64,000 nt of DNA from Paenibacillus zeisoli (GTDB lineage: Bacteria; Bacillota; Bacilli; Paenibacillales; Paenibacillaceae): the NCBI RefSeq assembly GCF_003994465.1, contig NZ_RZNX01000001.1, forward strand, positions 744,001-808,000, in the 5' to 3' direction. Below the pieces are notes generated by a model. It was not told where the DNA came from, made no database searches, and saw only the letters and a program-made list of their open reading frames with translations. Position numbers and translations under genes: made by a program. Positions 25,094 to 33,693 of the stretch are shown here, piece by piece. Every line of letters begins with the position of its first letter. Positions within the stretch are counted from its first letter, which is position 1.

Positions 25094-25727
25094 CTGTATC
25101 CCCCCATCTCGTAAACAAGCGATGATCTATATTAAGACTGTCTAGTACTTTACCCACGAGGAAGTTAATCAAATCATCCATGCGCTTCGGGCCGAAATAA
25201 AAGGCCGGCATCGCCGGAATCATCCGTACTCCGAGCCTTGCTAAAGTAAGCATATTCTCCAAATGAATGGCGTGCAGAGGTGTCTCTCTGGGCACAAGCA
25301 CAAGTGTGCGGGATTCCTTCATCATTACGTCCGCGGCCCGGGTCATCAGGTTCTCAGACGAGCCGTGAGCAATCGATGACAGCGTGCCCATGGAGCATGG
25401 CATAATAATCATGCCATCAACACGAAAGGATCCGCTTGCTATGGATGCGCCGATATCTGCCACAGGATGGTAACGATAAGTTCCTGCGTAGGAGCCAAAC
25501 TTCTCAGCAAGCAGTGCCTCCCGGTTAGTCGTGTTCCAACCGAGTTCCTCTTTAATTACCCGCCAGCCCGCATTAGAGATGACGATATGGACAGTTATTC
25601 CAAACTTAAGAAGCACCTCGATCAGTCTTACTCCATACACCGACCCGCTAGCTCCAGTGATCCCTACGACATACGCTCTGGATGAGTAAAGCTCCACCGC
25701 TTTAGAATCGATATGAACGTCCATCAT
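25053..25727 (-). CDS. ubiX: UbiX-family flavin prenyltransferase
   Basis: Makes prenylated FMN for UbiD-type decarboxylases. Begins after a short N-tail with VVGITGASGSVYGVRL (FMN site), then SFRVDGMIIMPCSMGTLSSIAHG and LVPRETPLHAIHLENMLTL, all characteristic. About 224 aa, a little longer than usual at both ends. It overlaps the ubiA-type gene by ATGA. In the futalosine pathway a UbiX/UbiD pair removes the carboxylate of the naphthoate intermediate; no ubiD is in this window. Confidence 0.92.
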   Translation of the reverse strand: MMDVHIDSKAVELYSSRAYVVGITGASGSVYGVRLIEVLLKFGITVHIVISNAGWRVIKEELGWNTTNREALLAEKFGSYAGTYRYHPVADIGASIASGSFRVDGMIIMPCSMGTLSSIAHGSSENLMTRAADVMMKESRTLVLVPRETPLHAIHLENMLTLARLGVRMIPAMPAFYFGPKRMDDLINFLVGKVLDSLNIDHRLFTRWGDTGGQQGEQNPHRTN

Positions 25728-26593
25728 TGATTCACCAGCAGATCAATTAGCGTGAAAGAAAATACAACAATGCTCAGAACCCCGTTCATCAGGAAGAATG
25801 CAGTCTGAAGGCGACTTAAGTCTTTCGGGGAGACGATGGTATGCTCATAGAAAAGAATTAAATAAGCAATAACCATTCCGGTAATGTACCACCAGCCCAA
25901 ATGTGTCATAAGAAAAAGTGCAACGAATCCGAGCGCGGTTATAATATGAAAAACTCTGGCTATTTTAAGCGACTTAGCAACACCGAAGCGTGCTGGAATC
26001 GAGAAAAGCCCTTCTTTTCGATCGAACTCGATATCTTGACAAGCATAAATAATATCAAAACCCGCCACCCAGAAAGTAATAGTCGCAAAGAAAATCAATG
26101 CCGGTCCATTTACAGTTCCGTTCACAGCTACCCAGCCCCCGAGCGGCGCTAAGGCTATCGTCATGCCCAGCACCACATGACAAAGCCATGTGAAGCGTTT
26201 GGTATAGGAATATAGCACCAGCATAAATACAGCAATGGGAAGAAGTTTAACTGAAAGCGGATTAAGCTGTGAAGCAGCCCAGAATAGTAAGATAAATGAT
26301 ACTACGATAAAAACAACGACTTCGCTGATTCTCAGCAGTCCAGCAGGAATGGCGCGGCCTGCGGTGCGCGGATTCTTCTTATCACTTACCCTGTCGATCA
26401 GACGGTTAAGCCCCATGGCGGCGCTTCTTGCTCCGAACATGGCAAGCAGTACCCAGCCAATCTGTGACCAGCTGGGCAGGTGACCATTTACCGCAACGGA
26501 GCCCAGAAGAGCTCCCATAAACGCAAATGGAAGGGCAAATACGGTATGTTCAAATTTGATCATTTGTAGAAAGATTACAGTTTTCTTAAACAT
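25724..26593 (-). CDS. UbiA-family prenyltransferase (menaquinone, MqnP-like)
   Basis: Membrane prenyltransferase attaching the polyprenyl chain to an aromatic ring. Polytopic, 289 aa, with the Asp-rich motifs NRLIDRVSDKKNPRT (about residues 65-80) and DIIYACQDIEFDRKEG. Sequence is of the 4-hydroxybenzoate-prenyltransferase branch rather than MenA, which fits the MqnP step of the futalosine pathway. ATG at 26593 with AAGGAG 7 nt upstream, overlapping menG by 8 nt. The open frame to 26635 is not required. Confidence 0.88.
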   Translation of the reverse strand: MFKKTVIFLQMIKFEHTVFALPFAFMGALLGSVAVNGHLPSWSQIGWVLLAMFGARSAAMGLNRLIDRVSDKKNPRTAGRAIPAGLLRISEVVVFIVVSFILLFWAASQLNPLSVKLLPIAVFMLVLYSYTKRFTWLCHVVLGMTIALAPLGGWVAVNGTVNGPALIFFATITFWVAGFDIIYACQDIEFDRKEGLFSIPARFGVAKSLKIARVFHIITALGFVALFLMTHLGWWYITGMVIAYLILFYEHTIVSPKDLSRLQTAFFLMNGVLSIVVFSFTLIDLLVNQ

Positions 26594-27311
26594 CTGGCGT
26601 CTCCTTGATTCCGATATGTAAAGCAGCAATTCCACCTGTCAGAGGATAAGCTTCCACCTGAGTCAGTCCGATGTCACGGAAAATTTGAGCCAGTTCATGT
26701 CGGCCGGGAAATTGCACAAGCGAGTCCGGAAGCCATTTATACTGCTCGTAACGTTTAGCGAACATTTTACCTAGAAGCGGTAGAACTCTGTTGAAGTAGA
26801 AATAATAAATACCTTTGAAAGGCTGCCAAGTAGGCTTGGACAACTCGAGACAGACAACCATGCCACCGGGCTTAACCACTCGCTTCATTTCACGGAGCAC
26901 CTGGTGCAGATCAGGAACATTCCTTAGACCGAAACCGATGGTCGCATAATCAAATTGACCGGTCTCGAAAGGAAGATCCATCGCATTGCCCTGGTATAGC
27001 TGAACCTTTCCGTCAAGTCCGCGGGCATGAATCTTGCCCCGTCCGACCTGCAGCATATTCTCGCTGAAGTCCAGACCCTTGATCTGTCCCCCGCTCTCTT
27101 CAGCCATGCTTATCGTCCAGTCACATGTTCCGCAGCAGAGATCAACGGCTGTATCTCCTGCCGACATGGCCATTTTTTTCATAGTAAATTTGCGCCAGGC
27201 CTTGTGTCTGCGGAAGCTTAAAATGTCATTCATTAGATCGTATTTTGGAGCAATGCTCTCGAACACGGAGTGCACAAATTGTTCCTTTTGATTAGGAGAT
27301 TGTGATTCCAT
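26586..27311 (-). CDS. menG: Demethylmenaquinone C-methyltransferase
   Basis: UbiE/MenG SAM methyltransferase catalysing the last step of menaquinone synthesis. 241 aa with the SAM motif VDLCCGTCDWT near residue 57, DFSENML, and the UbiE signatures YDLMNDILSF and ATIGFGLRNVPD. ATG start with only a weak AGGGAAAG site. Second gene of the cluster after hepS (gap 23 nt). Confidence 0.95.
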   Translation of the reverse strand: MESQSPNQKEQFVHSVFESIAPKYDLMNDILSFRRHKAWRKFTMKKMAMSAGDTAVDLCCGTCDWTISMAEESGGQIKGLDFSENMLQVGRGKIHARGLDGKVQLYQGNAMDLPFETGQFDYATIGFGLRNVPDLHQVLREMKRVVKPGGMVVCLELSKPTWQPFKGIYYFYFNRVLPLLGKMFAKRYEQYKWLPDSLVQFPGRHELAQIFRDIGLTQVEAYPLTGGIAALHIGIKETPDV

Positions 27312-27334
27312 TGAATTCTTTCACTTTCCCTTCC

Positions 27335-28099
27335 TTATAAAGCAGGCTTTGATAATCTTAGGATGGAGACAAAAGGCTCAATCAGCTCGTACAGCTCTTT
27401 ACGAAGGCTTTCATCCTGCAAATCCAATATGAACTGCTGGATTCGATCCAGAGATGGCTGCAACTGGGCTGTAACCAAGTCATGGGCTGCCGAAATGTTC
27501 GTAGCTGCCCCGGAAGTTACCGCTAGCACATTATTCAACTGTATCATCGCTGTCTCGCAGCGGCTGACTTCATCAAGCAGCTTCAACCAGGCATGCTGAT
27601 ACGACTGATCAAGCAGTGAACTTAAGGGCAGATAAAGCTCCATGTTAAGTTCAACCTGACTTTGGAAGAGATCCTCTGAAGACAAATTTGATTGAAGCAC
27701 CTTTGTATACAAATTCACTTTCTTACGGTTCACTTCACATACAGCCGCACTAAGCTCAGATATCAGTTCCGTCCTGCCCGCACTGGCAAGCAGTTCATAG
27801 AACAGGCTGCTAAAGTAATCCCCGGCAAGCACATTTAACTGGCGAGAGCGCATTCGGCTCTCCACCTTGCGAACCGGTTCGGCATCGATTAGGTCATGGG
27901 TATCCATACCTAGCTGAACAAGATATACGGCCAACGCTATGTTCTCGGCATCAACTTCGTTAAAGCTTTCTTGATAATTTAAAAAGGTGTAAAGCAAACG
28001 AACACGGGCATTCGCAAAAGGCGGCAGCTCCGTGTGAGTCGTTATCATGTCGTAATCGACGTATTTTTTTGCTAATTCAGGTATGCGATAAGTTCTCAT
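27335..28099 (-). CDS. hepS: Heptaprenyl diphosphate synthase component 1
   Basis: Small, non-catalytic subunit that sets product chain length together with HepT. 254 aa, mostly helical, with the LVQLGMDTHDLID and LAGDYFSSLFYELLA segments seen in HepS; it lacks the Asp-rich catalytic motif. ATG with GGAGGA close upstream. First gene of the hepS-menG-ubiA-ubiX-mqnA-hepT run. Confidence 0.9.
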   Translation of the reverse strand: MRTYRIPELAKKYVDYDMITTHTELPPFANARVRLLYTFLNYQESFNEVDAENIALAVYLVQLGMDTHDLIDAEPVRKVESRMRSRQLNVLAGDYFSSLFYELLASAGRTELISELSAAVCEVNRKKVNLYTKVLQSNLSSEDLFQSQVELNMELYLPLSSLLDQSYQHAWLKLLDEVSRCETAMIQLNNVLAVTSGAATNISAAHDLVTAQLQPSLDRIQQFILDLQDESLRKELYELIEPFVSILRLSKPAL

Positions 28100-28157
28100 C
28101 CTCTTCCTCCGGGCCGCTCATACTGACGATGTCTATTTACATGTCACAATCCAATAT

Positions 28158-28166
28158 AGTATAGCA
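28158..28166 (-). promoter_or_regulatory. Candidate extended -10 promoter before hepS
   Basis: Minus strand TGCTATACT (TGnTATACT), about 60 nt before the hepS ATG. No clear -35 element. Confidence 0.4.
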
Positions 28167-28222
28167 TATGTTGTTTCGGCACGCACGGAGTTAAGCTGAA
28201 TCGAAAGGATTTACCAGCACCT

Positions 28223-28756
28223 TTACTCAAACCGGTTCTTCCACAAGCTTGTAACCGTCAAACGGAAATACTGCCTCAGTTCATCAGATAGAGGATGATC
28301 GCCTAAATTCTCCAAGTCATCCAGCGCCGAAGGCGGCCACTCTCCGCGGCGCACATCCGAGGCCAGAAGCAAATGCTTGGTACCAACCCACTTGTCTTCG
28401 GCAACCAGCCGGATTAACAGTTGAGACACATTACTCGTCCGCTCAAAAGAAAACCGAATCAGCTCGGCCATGTTCAGGTACAGAACGGAGGGCTGGTAGC
28501 TCTCTTCACCAATCTTTAAATCTACCGAAAGGATCGATTGATTGAGGTTAACCTTTGACAATCGTACCGATAGAGGAAGCTGTGAAAGTTCATCTACCAA
28601 ATTATTCTCCGTCAGATCAATCACTTTGCCATCGGCAAAAGCGTTATAGGCTGCTATACTCCTCCATGTATCCCCGTGTGCTGTAAATGCAGCCACCGCA
28701 AGCGCAGTGGTCAGTGTCAGTATGAATGCTGTTAAGATTGTCGTCCATCTTTTCAT
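28223..28756 (-). CDS. Exported protein of unknown function
   Basis: 177 aa with an N-terminal signal-like helix (about residues 5-24, ending AVAAFTAHG) and no second membrane segment, so it is probably secreted or anchored by an uncleaved signal. The body alternates short strands and helices (VIDLTENNLVDELSQL, LYLNMAELIRFSFE, DDLENLGDHPLSDELRQYF) and matches no family I can name. ATG with GGGGGAGG 5 nt upstream. It sits between mtrB and hepS, where B. subtilis has no gene. Confidence 0.75.
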   Translation of the reverse strand: MKRWTTILTAFILTLTTALAVAAFTAHGDTWRSIAAYNAFADGKVIDLTENNLVDELSQLPLSVRLSKVNLNQSILSVDLKIGEESYQPSVLYLNMAELIRFSFERTSNVSQLLIRLVAEDKWVGTKHLLLASDVRRGEWPPSALDDLENLGDHPLSDELRQYFRLTVTSLWKNRFE

Positions 28757-28888
28757 GGTATCCTCCCCCTCTACAGTTCATGTCCTGCTTGGTGGCAGAT
28801 ACATTCAGGGTCCATACCTCATTTTATACAGTCTGGACGTCAGGAAGAACGCCTTTATTAATTCTACCCGAGCTTAATCTTGTGTATG

Positions 28889-28910
28889 AAAAAAAGCAGG
28901 CTGCGCCTGC
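28889..28910 (-). terminator. mtrB terminator
   Basis: GCAGGC/GCCTGC stem with 3-nt loop followed by seven T on the minus strand, overlapping the end of mtrB. Confidence 0.85.
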
Positions 28911-28912
28911 GG

Positions 28913-29143
28913 TTATTCTTCCGTATCGATTACACCGTGCTTGGTCATGACGATCGCTTTGCCGCGAACTTTAACTGCGGAGGTATGATCCGTGAATTGG
29001 GCAATCAGAACCTCGCCCTTGTCCAGCTTCTCCGTATGATGGAACCGGGTATCTCTTCCCCGGGTAAGTCCAATTACTTGAACCCCCTGCTCTTTAGCTT
29101 TAACTACAAAGTAGTCCCCATTGTTCACGTTCTGTTCATCCAC
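28913..29143 (-). CDS. mtrB: Tryptophan RNA-binding attenuation protein (TRAP)
   Basis: Forms an 11-subunit ring that, when loaded with tryptophan, wraps (G/U)AG repeats in leader RNAs. 76 aa with the core [22 protein letters not shown] and [17 protein letters not shown], which contains the Lys and Arg residues that contact RNA (KFHH/K/R pattern) and the tryptophan pocket threonines. GTG start with GGGAGGT 8 nt upstream. Its likely target is the trp leader at 18698-18761. No folE lies between hup and mtrB, unlike B. subtilis, where mtrB follows folE. Confidence 0.95.
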   Translation of the reverse strand: MDEQNVNNGDYFVVKAKEQGVQVIGLTRGRDTRFHHTEKLDKGEVLIAQFTDHTSAVKVRGKAIVMTKHGVIDTEE

Positions 29144-29185
29144 TATATTAAACCTCCCACTTCGAATTGCCTTGCCCTATTCAAA

Positions 29186-29217
29186 AGAAAAGGCCGTGAA
29201 CAAATGCTCACGGTCTT
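29186..29217 (-). terminator. hup terminator
   Basis: Stem of about 8 bp (GRCCGTGA/TCACGGYC) followed by CTTTTCTTTT on the minus strand. Confidence 0.8.
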
Positions 29218-29243
29218 TGTAACGGAAGAAATATGTAGAAATC

Positions 29244-29516
29244 TTATTTGATTCCGTCTTTGAGCGCTTTACCCGGTTTAAACGCTGGGATTTTGCTCGC
29301 AGGGATTTCGATTTCCTCTCCGGTTTGTGGATTGCGTCCTTTACGTGCGGAACGTTCACGAACTTCAAAGTTACCGAAGCCTACCAGTTGCACCTTGTCT
29401 CCATTTTGAAGTGCTTCTGAAATCGCTTCAAATACCGCGTCAACGGCTTTAGTAACATCCTTTTTGGACAGTTCCGTAGCTTCAGACACCTGTGCGATCA
29501 AGTCAGATTTATTCAT
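29244..29516 (-). CDS. hup: HU DNA-binding protein
   Basis: Histone-like nucleoid protein, 90 aa, typical HBsu length and sequence: [20 protein letters not shown] start, [21 protein letters not shown] arm with the proline-bearing beta hairpin that intercalates in DNA. ATG with GGGGAGGTGA. It has its own promoter and terminator. Order spoIVA-hup matches B. subtilis spoIVA-hbs. Confidence 0.97.
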   Translation of the reverse strand: MNKSDLIAQVSEATELSKKDVTKAVDAVFEAISEALQNGDKVQLVGFGNFEVRERSARKGRNPQTGEEIEIPASKIPAFKPGKALKDGIK

Positions 29517-29613
29517 CCTGTTTCACCTCCCCGAAAAGGAATAACTGCTGCTCTGCTATACTTTGTTTCCGTTTTGACCGAAAATATACGTTAATCTTCG
29601 GAAGAACAAACTT

Positions 29614-29642
29614 ATAGTAATACACCTAAAGCAGAATTTCAA
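29614..29642 (-). promoter_or_regulatory. Probable hup promoter
   Basis: TTGAAA (29637-29642) and TACTAT (29614-29619) with a 17-nt spacer on the minus strand, about 100 nt before the hup start. Confidence 0.6.
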
Positions 29643-29684
29643 GGTATTTCAGGGTTTTCGCTGGATTCAAGTCTCTTTTCATAG

Positions 29685-29716
29685 AAAAAAACCGACCAAG
29701 ATGAACCTTGGCCGGT
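29685..29716 (-). terminator. spoIVA terminator
   Basis: Ten-bp stem with one G-T pair (29691-29700 with 29707-29716) followed by seven T on the minus strand, 15 nt after the spoIVA stop. Confidence 0.85.
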
Positions 29717-29730
29717 CATAATTCTCATGC

Positions 29731-31215
29731 TTACAAAATAATGGCAATTAATCCGCCGGAGCCTTCGTTAATGATTCGTCCCAGCGTTTCCTGTAATTTG
29801 TAACGTGCATTATCCGGCATCAAGGCAATTTTGCCCTGAATTCCTTCGCGCACAATGGAATGCAAGGATCTTCCGAAGATATCGGATTCCCAAATTTTGA
29901 TTGGATCGCTCTCGAAATCTTGTACCAAATAGCGTACAAGTTCCTCGCTCTGCTTCTCGGTACCGATAATCGGCGAGAACTCAGATTCTACATCCACACG
30001 AATCATATGAATGGATGGAGCGGTTGCTTTGAGCCTTACTCCAAATCTGGATCCTTGACGGATTAATTCTGGTTCATCCAAGGCCATCTCAGCCAGCGAT
30101 GGAGCGGCAATTCCGTAACCCGTTGTCTTGACCATTTCCAGCGCTTCTGCGAAGCGGTCATATTCCTTTTTGGCATGGGTGAATTCCTGCATAAGCTGCA
30201 GCAAATGATCTTTACCGCGGATCTCCACACCCACAACGTCTGTCAGGATTTGATCGTACAGCTCATCCGGGGCGAACAGGTCAATCTCTGCAACCCCTTG
30301 ACCCATATTCAAGCCGCTGAGGCCGGCACGCTCAATGAAGTCATATTCAAGAAAATTAGCAACGACCCGATCCACATCCCGGAGACGACGAATATCCTTG
30401 ACCGTATCGCGAACTGAATTCTCATAATTGCTGCGCAGCCAGTGATTCTCATTCAGGACCATAACCCAGCTAGGAAGGTTCACATTCACTTCATGTACTG
30501 GGAATTCATACAGCACTTCACGAAGAACGCCGGTGACATCCTCTTCTGTCATGGTTGCTGCGCTGAGCGTGAGAACAGGAATATCATACTTCGCAGCAAG
30601 CTCGCTCCGAAGCTGAAGAGCTTCTTCACTGCGGGGCCGAGTTGAATTAATAATAAGGACAAAAGGCTTGCCGACTTCTTTGAGTTCAGCAATGACCCGC
30701 TCCTCGGATTCCACATAGGAATAACGCGGGATATCCGCAATCGTTCCGTCCGTCGTAACTACCACACCCAGGGTGGAGTGTTCCTGAATCACCTTGCGGG
30801 TGCCGATCTCAGCTGCCTCCTGGAAAGGAATCGGTTCTTCGAACCATGGCGTTGAGATCATCCGGGGGCCATTTTCATCCTCATATCCTTTTGCCCCTTC
30901 TACTGCATATCCAACGCAATCGACCAGCCGCACGTTCACTTCAAGGCCTTCGTCCACCTTAATTTGAACGGCATTATTCGGGACGAATTTGGGTTCTGTT
31001 GTCATAATGGTCTTTCCCGCTGCGCTTTGCGGAAGCTCATCGATTGCACGCACGCGGTCTGCTTCGTTCGTAATGTTAGGCAGGACTACCGTTTCTACAA
31101 ACCTCTTAATAAAGGTTGATTTACCTGTACGAACAGCTCCAACGACACCCAGGTAAATGTCACCTCCGGTACGTTCGGCTATGTCCTTGAAAATATCTAC
31201 TTTTTCCAGTGCCAA
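29731..31215 (-). CDS. spoIVA: Stage IV sporulation protein A
   Basis: ATPase that polymerises into the spore coat basement layer in the mother cell. Walker A GAVRTGKSTF near residue 25, Walker-B-like VDCVGYAVEGAKG, a long middle domain, and the conserved C-terminus ending GSGGLIAIIL. I start at TTG 31215, preceded by GAGGAGGGG with 6 nt spacing, giving 494 aa (B. subtilis has 492). An upstream in-frame ATG (31293) would add 26 residues without homology. Confidence 0.95.
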   Translation of the reverse strand: MALEKVDIFKDIAERTGGDIYLGVVGAVRTGKSTFIKRFVETVVLPNITNEADRVRAIDELPQSAAGKTIMTTEPKFVPNNAVQIKVDEGLEVNVRLVDCVGYAVEGAKGYEDENGPRMISTPWFEEPIPFQEAAEIGTRKVIQEHSTLGVVVTTDGTIADIPRYSYVESEERVIAELKEVGKPFVLIINSTRPRSEEALQLRSELAAKYDIPVLTLSAATMTEEDVTGVLREVLYEFPVHEVNVNLPSWVMVLNENHWLRSNYENSVRDTVKDIRRLRDVDRVVANFLEYDFIERAGLSGLNMGQGVAEIDLFAPDELYDQILTDVVGVEIRGKDHLLQLMQEFTHAKKEYDRFAEALEMVKTTGYGIAAPSLAEMALDEPELIRQGSRFGVRLKATAPSIHMIRVDVESEFSPIIGTEKQSEELVRYLVQDFESDPIKIWESDIFGRSLHSIVREGIQGKIALMPDNARYKLQETLGRIINEGSGGLIAIIL

Positions 31216-31406
31216 TGAAATCCCCTCCTCAAATTTCGCCGAAGGAAAAATGCTTTTGAGAGCATCCGCTTCGTTATTCACTGAGTCATTCATAATTGCA
31301 ACGGCAGAGCACTGTTGTTGCCCCTACCTGTGTCCGCCGCCAGAAGCCTGTTTGGAGATATAGGAACGAAGCGGCGTGAACTCGTACATGCTTTAGGACT
31401 AGTACC

Positions 31407-31434
31407 ATCATATGTACCAGATACGGAAATATGA
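31407..31434 (-). promoter_or_regulatory. Candidate sigma-E promoter of spoIVA
   Basis: Minus strand TCATATT, 13 nt, CATATGAT, near to the sigma-E pattern (KMATATT/CATACAMT). It lies about 190 nt before the TTG start. The rest of the 31216-31567 gap has no ORF or other feature I can identify. Confidence 0.35.
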
Positions 31435-31567
31435 CAGATATATAGATACCTGAGAATTATTTATGTTCCGGGACAAAGGGTTAGACCACGATCACCGGAA
31501 AATCCGCCATATTGTATATGTATGTGAATCTATAATTTTTATGTCATCAGAATAGGAGAGTTTAAAT

Positions 31568-31590
31568 AAAAAAAGACCCTATACGGGTCC
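31568..31590 (-). terminator. Terminator of the YphF-like lipoprotein gene
   Basis: GGACCC/GGGTCT-type stem (31575-31580 with 31585-31590) followed by seven T on the minus strand, immediately after the stop. Confidence 0.85.
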
Positions 31591-31591
31591 T

Positions 31592-32335
31592 TTATTGGCT
31601 TACAGCAACAGGCTGCTTGTTCTGCCAGTGATAGGGCAGAGACTTGACAGGTACAAAGTAAGAATGCTCGAGAAGCAGGCTTCTAAGATCGGTATCTGCC
31701 TTCGGTGTAACCCCCGACTTCTCTACGGCCTGCATAATATCAAGCGCGTAATCTACATATACCTGTCCTCTTGGGTCAAGAAGATAATCAGAAGTTTGCC
31801 CGGAATAAAAGCTTGTCCAGGCGAGTGACTCACTGTTGATCGCCATAAGATCAATGGAGTAAATACCAGGATACAGCTCCTGCCCAACCGGGAGTTTGCC
31901 TTGATGACTGCTCTTGTACTTATCAACCGCGCGCTGAATATCATTGACCTTCTGTACCGTGGTCAGTTCCATGACCTTCACTACAGGCTTTGTCTCCTCA
32001 TCGAGAATCAAGAAATAAGCCGAGCCTCCTTGTTCAAACGCCGTTGCAGGAATCTCATCAATATATCCCGTCTTATTCAGCTTATCCAAGTCAATTCTGA
32101 ACTTCTCGAACCGCGGAGTCGATTCATCCGCATTCAGAATAGGAAGGATGCCCTGATCCTTCTGAAATTGATCGACAGCGAGCTGCAGACGATTCACACT
32201 CTCACGGTAAGACACCTGATTACCCGGGCGGCTCTCTCTAGGATACATACATCCTCCCAATACGCCGAGAAGAAAAGTGCTAATAAACATCACAGCACCA
32301 AAGCGGGAAATCAACCGTACAAATTTATTGTTCAA
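31592..32335 (-). CDS. YphF-like lipoprotein
   Basis: 247-aa lipoprotein: the N-terminus has a hydrophobic helix ending in LGVLGGC, a lipobox with Cys near residue 29, so it is anchored outside the membrane. The mature part begins with a helical NQVSYRESVNRLQLAVDQF segment, and two repeated units (FQKDQGILPI...; IQRAVDKYKSSHQGKLPV) look like a tandem duplication. Length and position next to spoIVA match B. subtilis YphF (unknown function). TTG start with AAGGAT upstream. Confidence 0.75.
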   Translation of the reverse strand: MNNKFVRLISRFGAVMFISTFLLGVLGGCMYPRESRPGNQVSYRESVNRLQLAVDQFQKDQGILPILNADESTPRFEKFRIDLDKLNKTGYIDEIPATAFEQGGSAYFLILDEETKPVVKVMELTTVQKVNDIQRAVDKYKSSHQGKLPVGQELYPGIYSIDLMAINSESLAWTSFYSGQTSDYLLDPRGQVYVDYALDIMQAVEKSGVTPKADTDLRSLLLEHSYFVPVKSLPYHWQNKQPVAVSQ

Positions 32336-32374
32336 GCCTACCCATCCTTATCTGCTAATATAAATGTTGCCATC

Positions 32375-32728
32375 TTACCATAAATCGTCCTCTGCCTGCT
32401 GCTTCTCCAACTGCCTGCGAATGGCCGCTTTAAGCGGATCCTCTGGCAGTACAACTACTGCCGGACCTGTAACTTTAGCCTGACAGGCCAGCCTTGTTCC
32501 CTGATCCATCATAGAACCAAGCTTACGACGCTCGGCATCAGTTGGAGTCGAAAGTCCACTTTGGCCCTGCTGATCCGGCACGTTGACCTTACACATAAGG
32601 CATCCTGCGTTCCCTCCGCACCGAGTTGCAATGTGAATCCGGCCCTGACGAGCAGCAGAAAGCACTGATGTTCCCCGGCGTACCTTAACGATCTTACCAG
32701 TGGGTTCAAACTTTATCTCACAATCCAT
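32375..32728 (-). CDS. 2Fe-2S ferredoxin-type protein
   Basis: Plant-type [2Fe-2S] fold, 117 aa. The four cluster cysteines appear as RCGGNAGCLMC and a later LACQ, the C-x5-C-x2-C...C arrangement. A Cys at residue 3 is extra. Electron partner is unknown. ATG at 32728 with GGAGGGGG upstream, overlapping the end of the upstream nucleotidyltransferase-like gene by 11 nt, so the two are coupled. The C-terminal 20 residues form a charged helix. Confidence 0.85.
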   Translation of the reverse strand: MDCEIKFEPTGKIVKVRRGTSVLSAARQGRIHIATRCGGNAGCLMCKVNVPDQQGQSGLSTPTDAERRKLGSMMDQGTRLACQAKVTGPAVVVLPEDPLKAAIRRQLEKQQAEDDLW

Positions 32729-33332
32729 CAAGTATGCCCCCTCCACTCAGCTGACTGGCGATGATGTCTAGATGCTTCTGAGACCATTTATTCCGCGTAA
32801 TCAGATCCCGAAGCAGGGGAAGGTGATCCTCCGTATGAAGGCAGATCGCCCTGGCAATAGGTACGTAACGATCTGGCCTGTCACGCAGCACATTGAACAA
32901 AAATTCGTGGCTTAACGGCATCAATCTAAGCTGCTCGGTCTCCAGCTGGACTATAGGGGCTTGTCCAGACAGCAGTTCCTCTATTTCAACCTTATAATGG
33001 CTTCCCTCGGTCTTAATCTCAAATCCACCAACCAATTCAAGCACATACTGACCCATTTGATAATGGCTTAAGAGAGAGACATAAATACCACTTTCATCAA
33101 AGACCTGCTCATCTATGGATCGAATCCCCAGGATTTCATGAAGATCTCGTGCGCCTGTAAGGTCCGTGTACACATCAATGTCCCGAGGAGCTTGTTCCAG
33201 TGCAATGCTCTGGAGCCAAAGTCCACAACTCCCTCCAACAAGCCACCTCTGCCGGCTGTTTCCCCATTCGCGTGCTAAATGACGAAGAGCATCCAATAAC
33301 TCCGGGTTGTGGGTATTTCTTAATCCCTCCAT
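32718..33332 (-). CDS. Nucleotidyltransferase-like protein
   Basis: 204-aa protein with WLVGGSCGLWLQ and PRDIDVYTD, which resemble the GG and DxD elements of nucleotidyltransferase-fold proteins (AbiEii/NTP-transferase type). The second catalytic Asp is less clear. The ATG at 33332 has AGAGGT 6 nt upstream; a longer frame to 33386 overlaps the next gene and is unlikely. Substrate unknown; pairing with a ferredoxin gene suggests a shared transcript rather than a shared function. Confidence 0.65.
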   Translation of the reverse strand: MEGLRNTHNPELLDALRHLAREWGNSRQRWLVGGSCGLWLQSIALEQAPRDIDVYTDLTGARDLHEILGIRSIDEQVFDESGIYVSLLSHYQMGQYVLELVGGFEIKTEGSHYKVEIEELLSGQAPIVQLETEQLRLMPLSHEFLFNVLRDRPDRYVPIARAICLHTEDHLPLLRDLITRNKWSQKHLDIIASQLSGGGILDGL

Positions 33333-33369
33333 CACTCTACCTCTTTCTAGTGAACTTCCTGCTTGCCCT

Positions 33370-33549
33370 CTAAGTGATGGACACAACGCCTACCAGAAAA
33401 CCAGCAAGCATAATAATAAAAGCAATCAAAGAAAGCAAGCCTCTAACCAGGCCTCTAGTCTTTGCCCTTGCAAACGTAATCAGAAATACGGACAATCCCA
33501 TAACAAGAATGGCCGCAATCGAGAGCCACATTTTGGTCATTGCATCCAT
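33370..33549 (-). CDS. DUF2768 small membrane protein
   Basis: 59 aa with two hydrophobic helices (about residues 7-25 and 37-56) joined by a basic loop (ARAKTRGLVRG), matching DUF2768, a family found between spoVIF/yphE-type genes in Bacillales. The ATG at 33549 has CTGGGGGAA upstream; an earlier in-frame start at 33588 has no site. Function unknown. Confidence 0.75.
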   Translation of the reverse strand: MDAMTKMWLSIAAILVMGLSVFLITFARAKTRGLVRGLLSLIAFIIMLAGFLVGVVSIT

Positions 33550-33624
33550 GCGTGTGAGTTCCCCCAGTGTCATTATTATGAACAACATTATAGCATTGTC
33601 CCCAAAAAAGGGCTACGGCGTACT

Positions 33625-33661
33625 AAAAAGACCCTGCCGGCTGTTGTACAGGGCATGGGTC
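33625..33661 (-). terminator. spoVIF terminator
   Basis: GACCC/GGGTC with TGCC/GGCA inner pairs, one mismatch, followed by CTTTTTAG on the minus strand, about 30 nt after the stop. Confidence 0.75.
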
Positions 33662-33693
33662 TTCTCTCAAACCTATAAAGGAGTGCAGCTGTA

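Noticed and set aside
31216-31293. Longer SpoIVA from the ATG at 31293
   Set aside because: The 26 extra residues have no counterpart in the family and no ribosome site; TTG 31215 has GAGGAGGGG at correct spacing.
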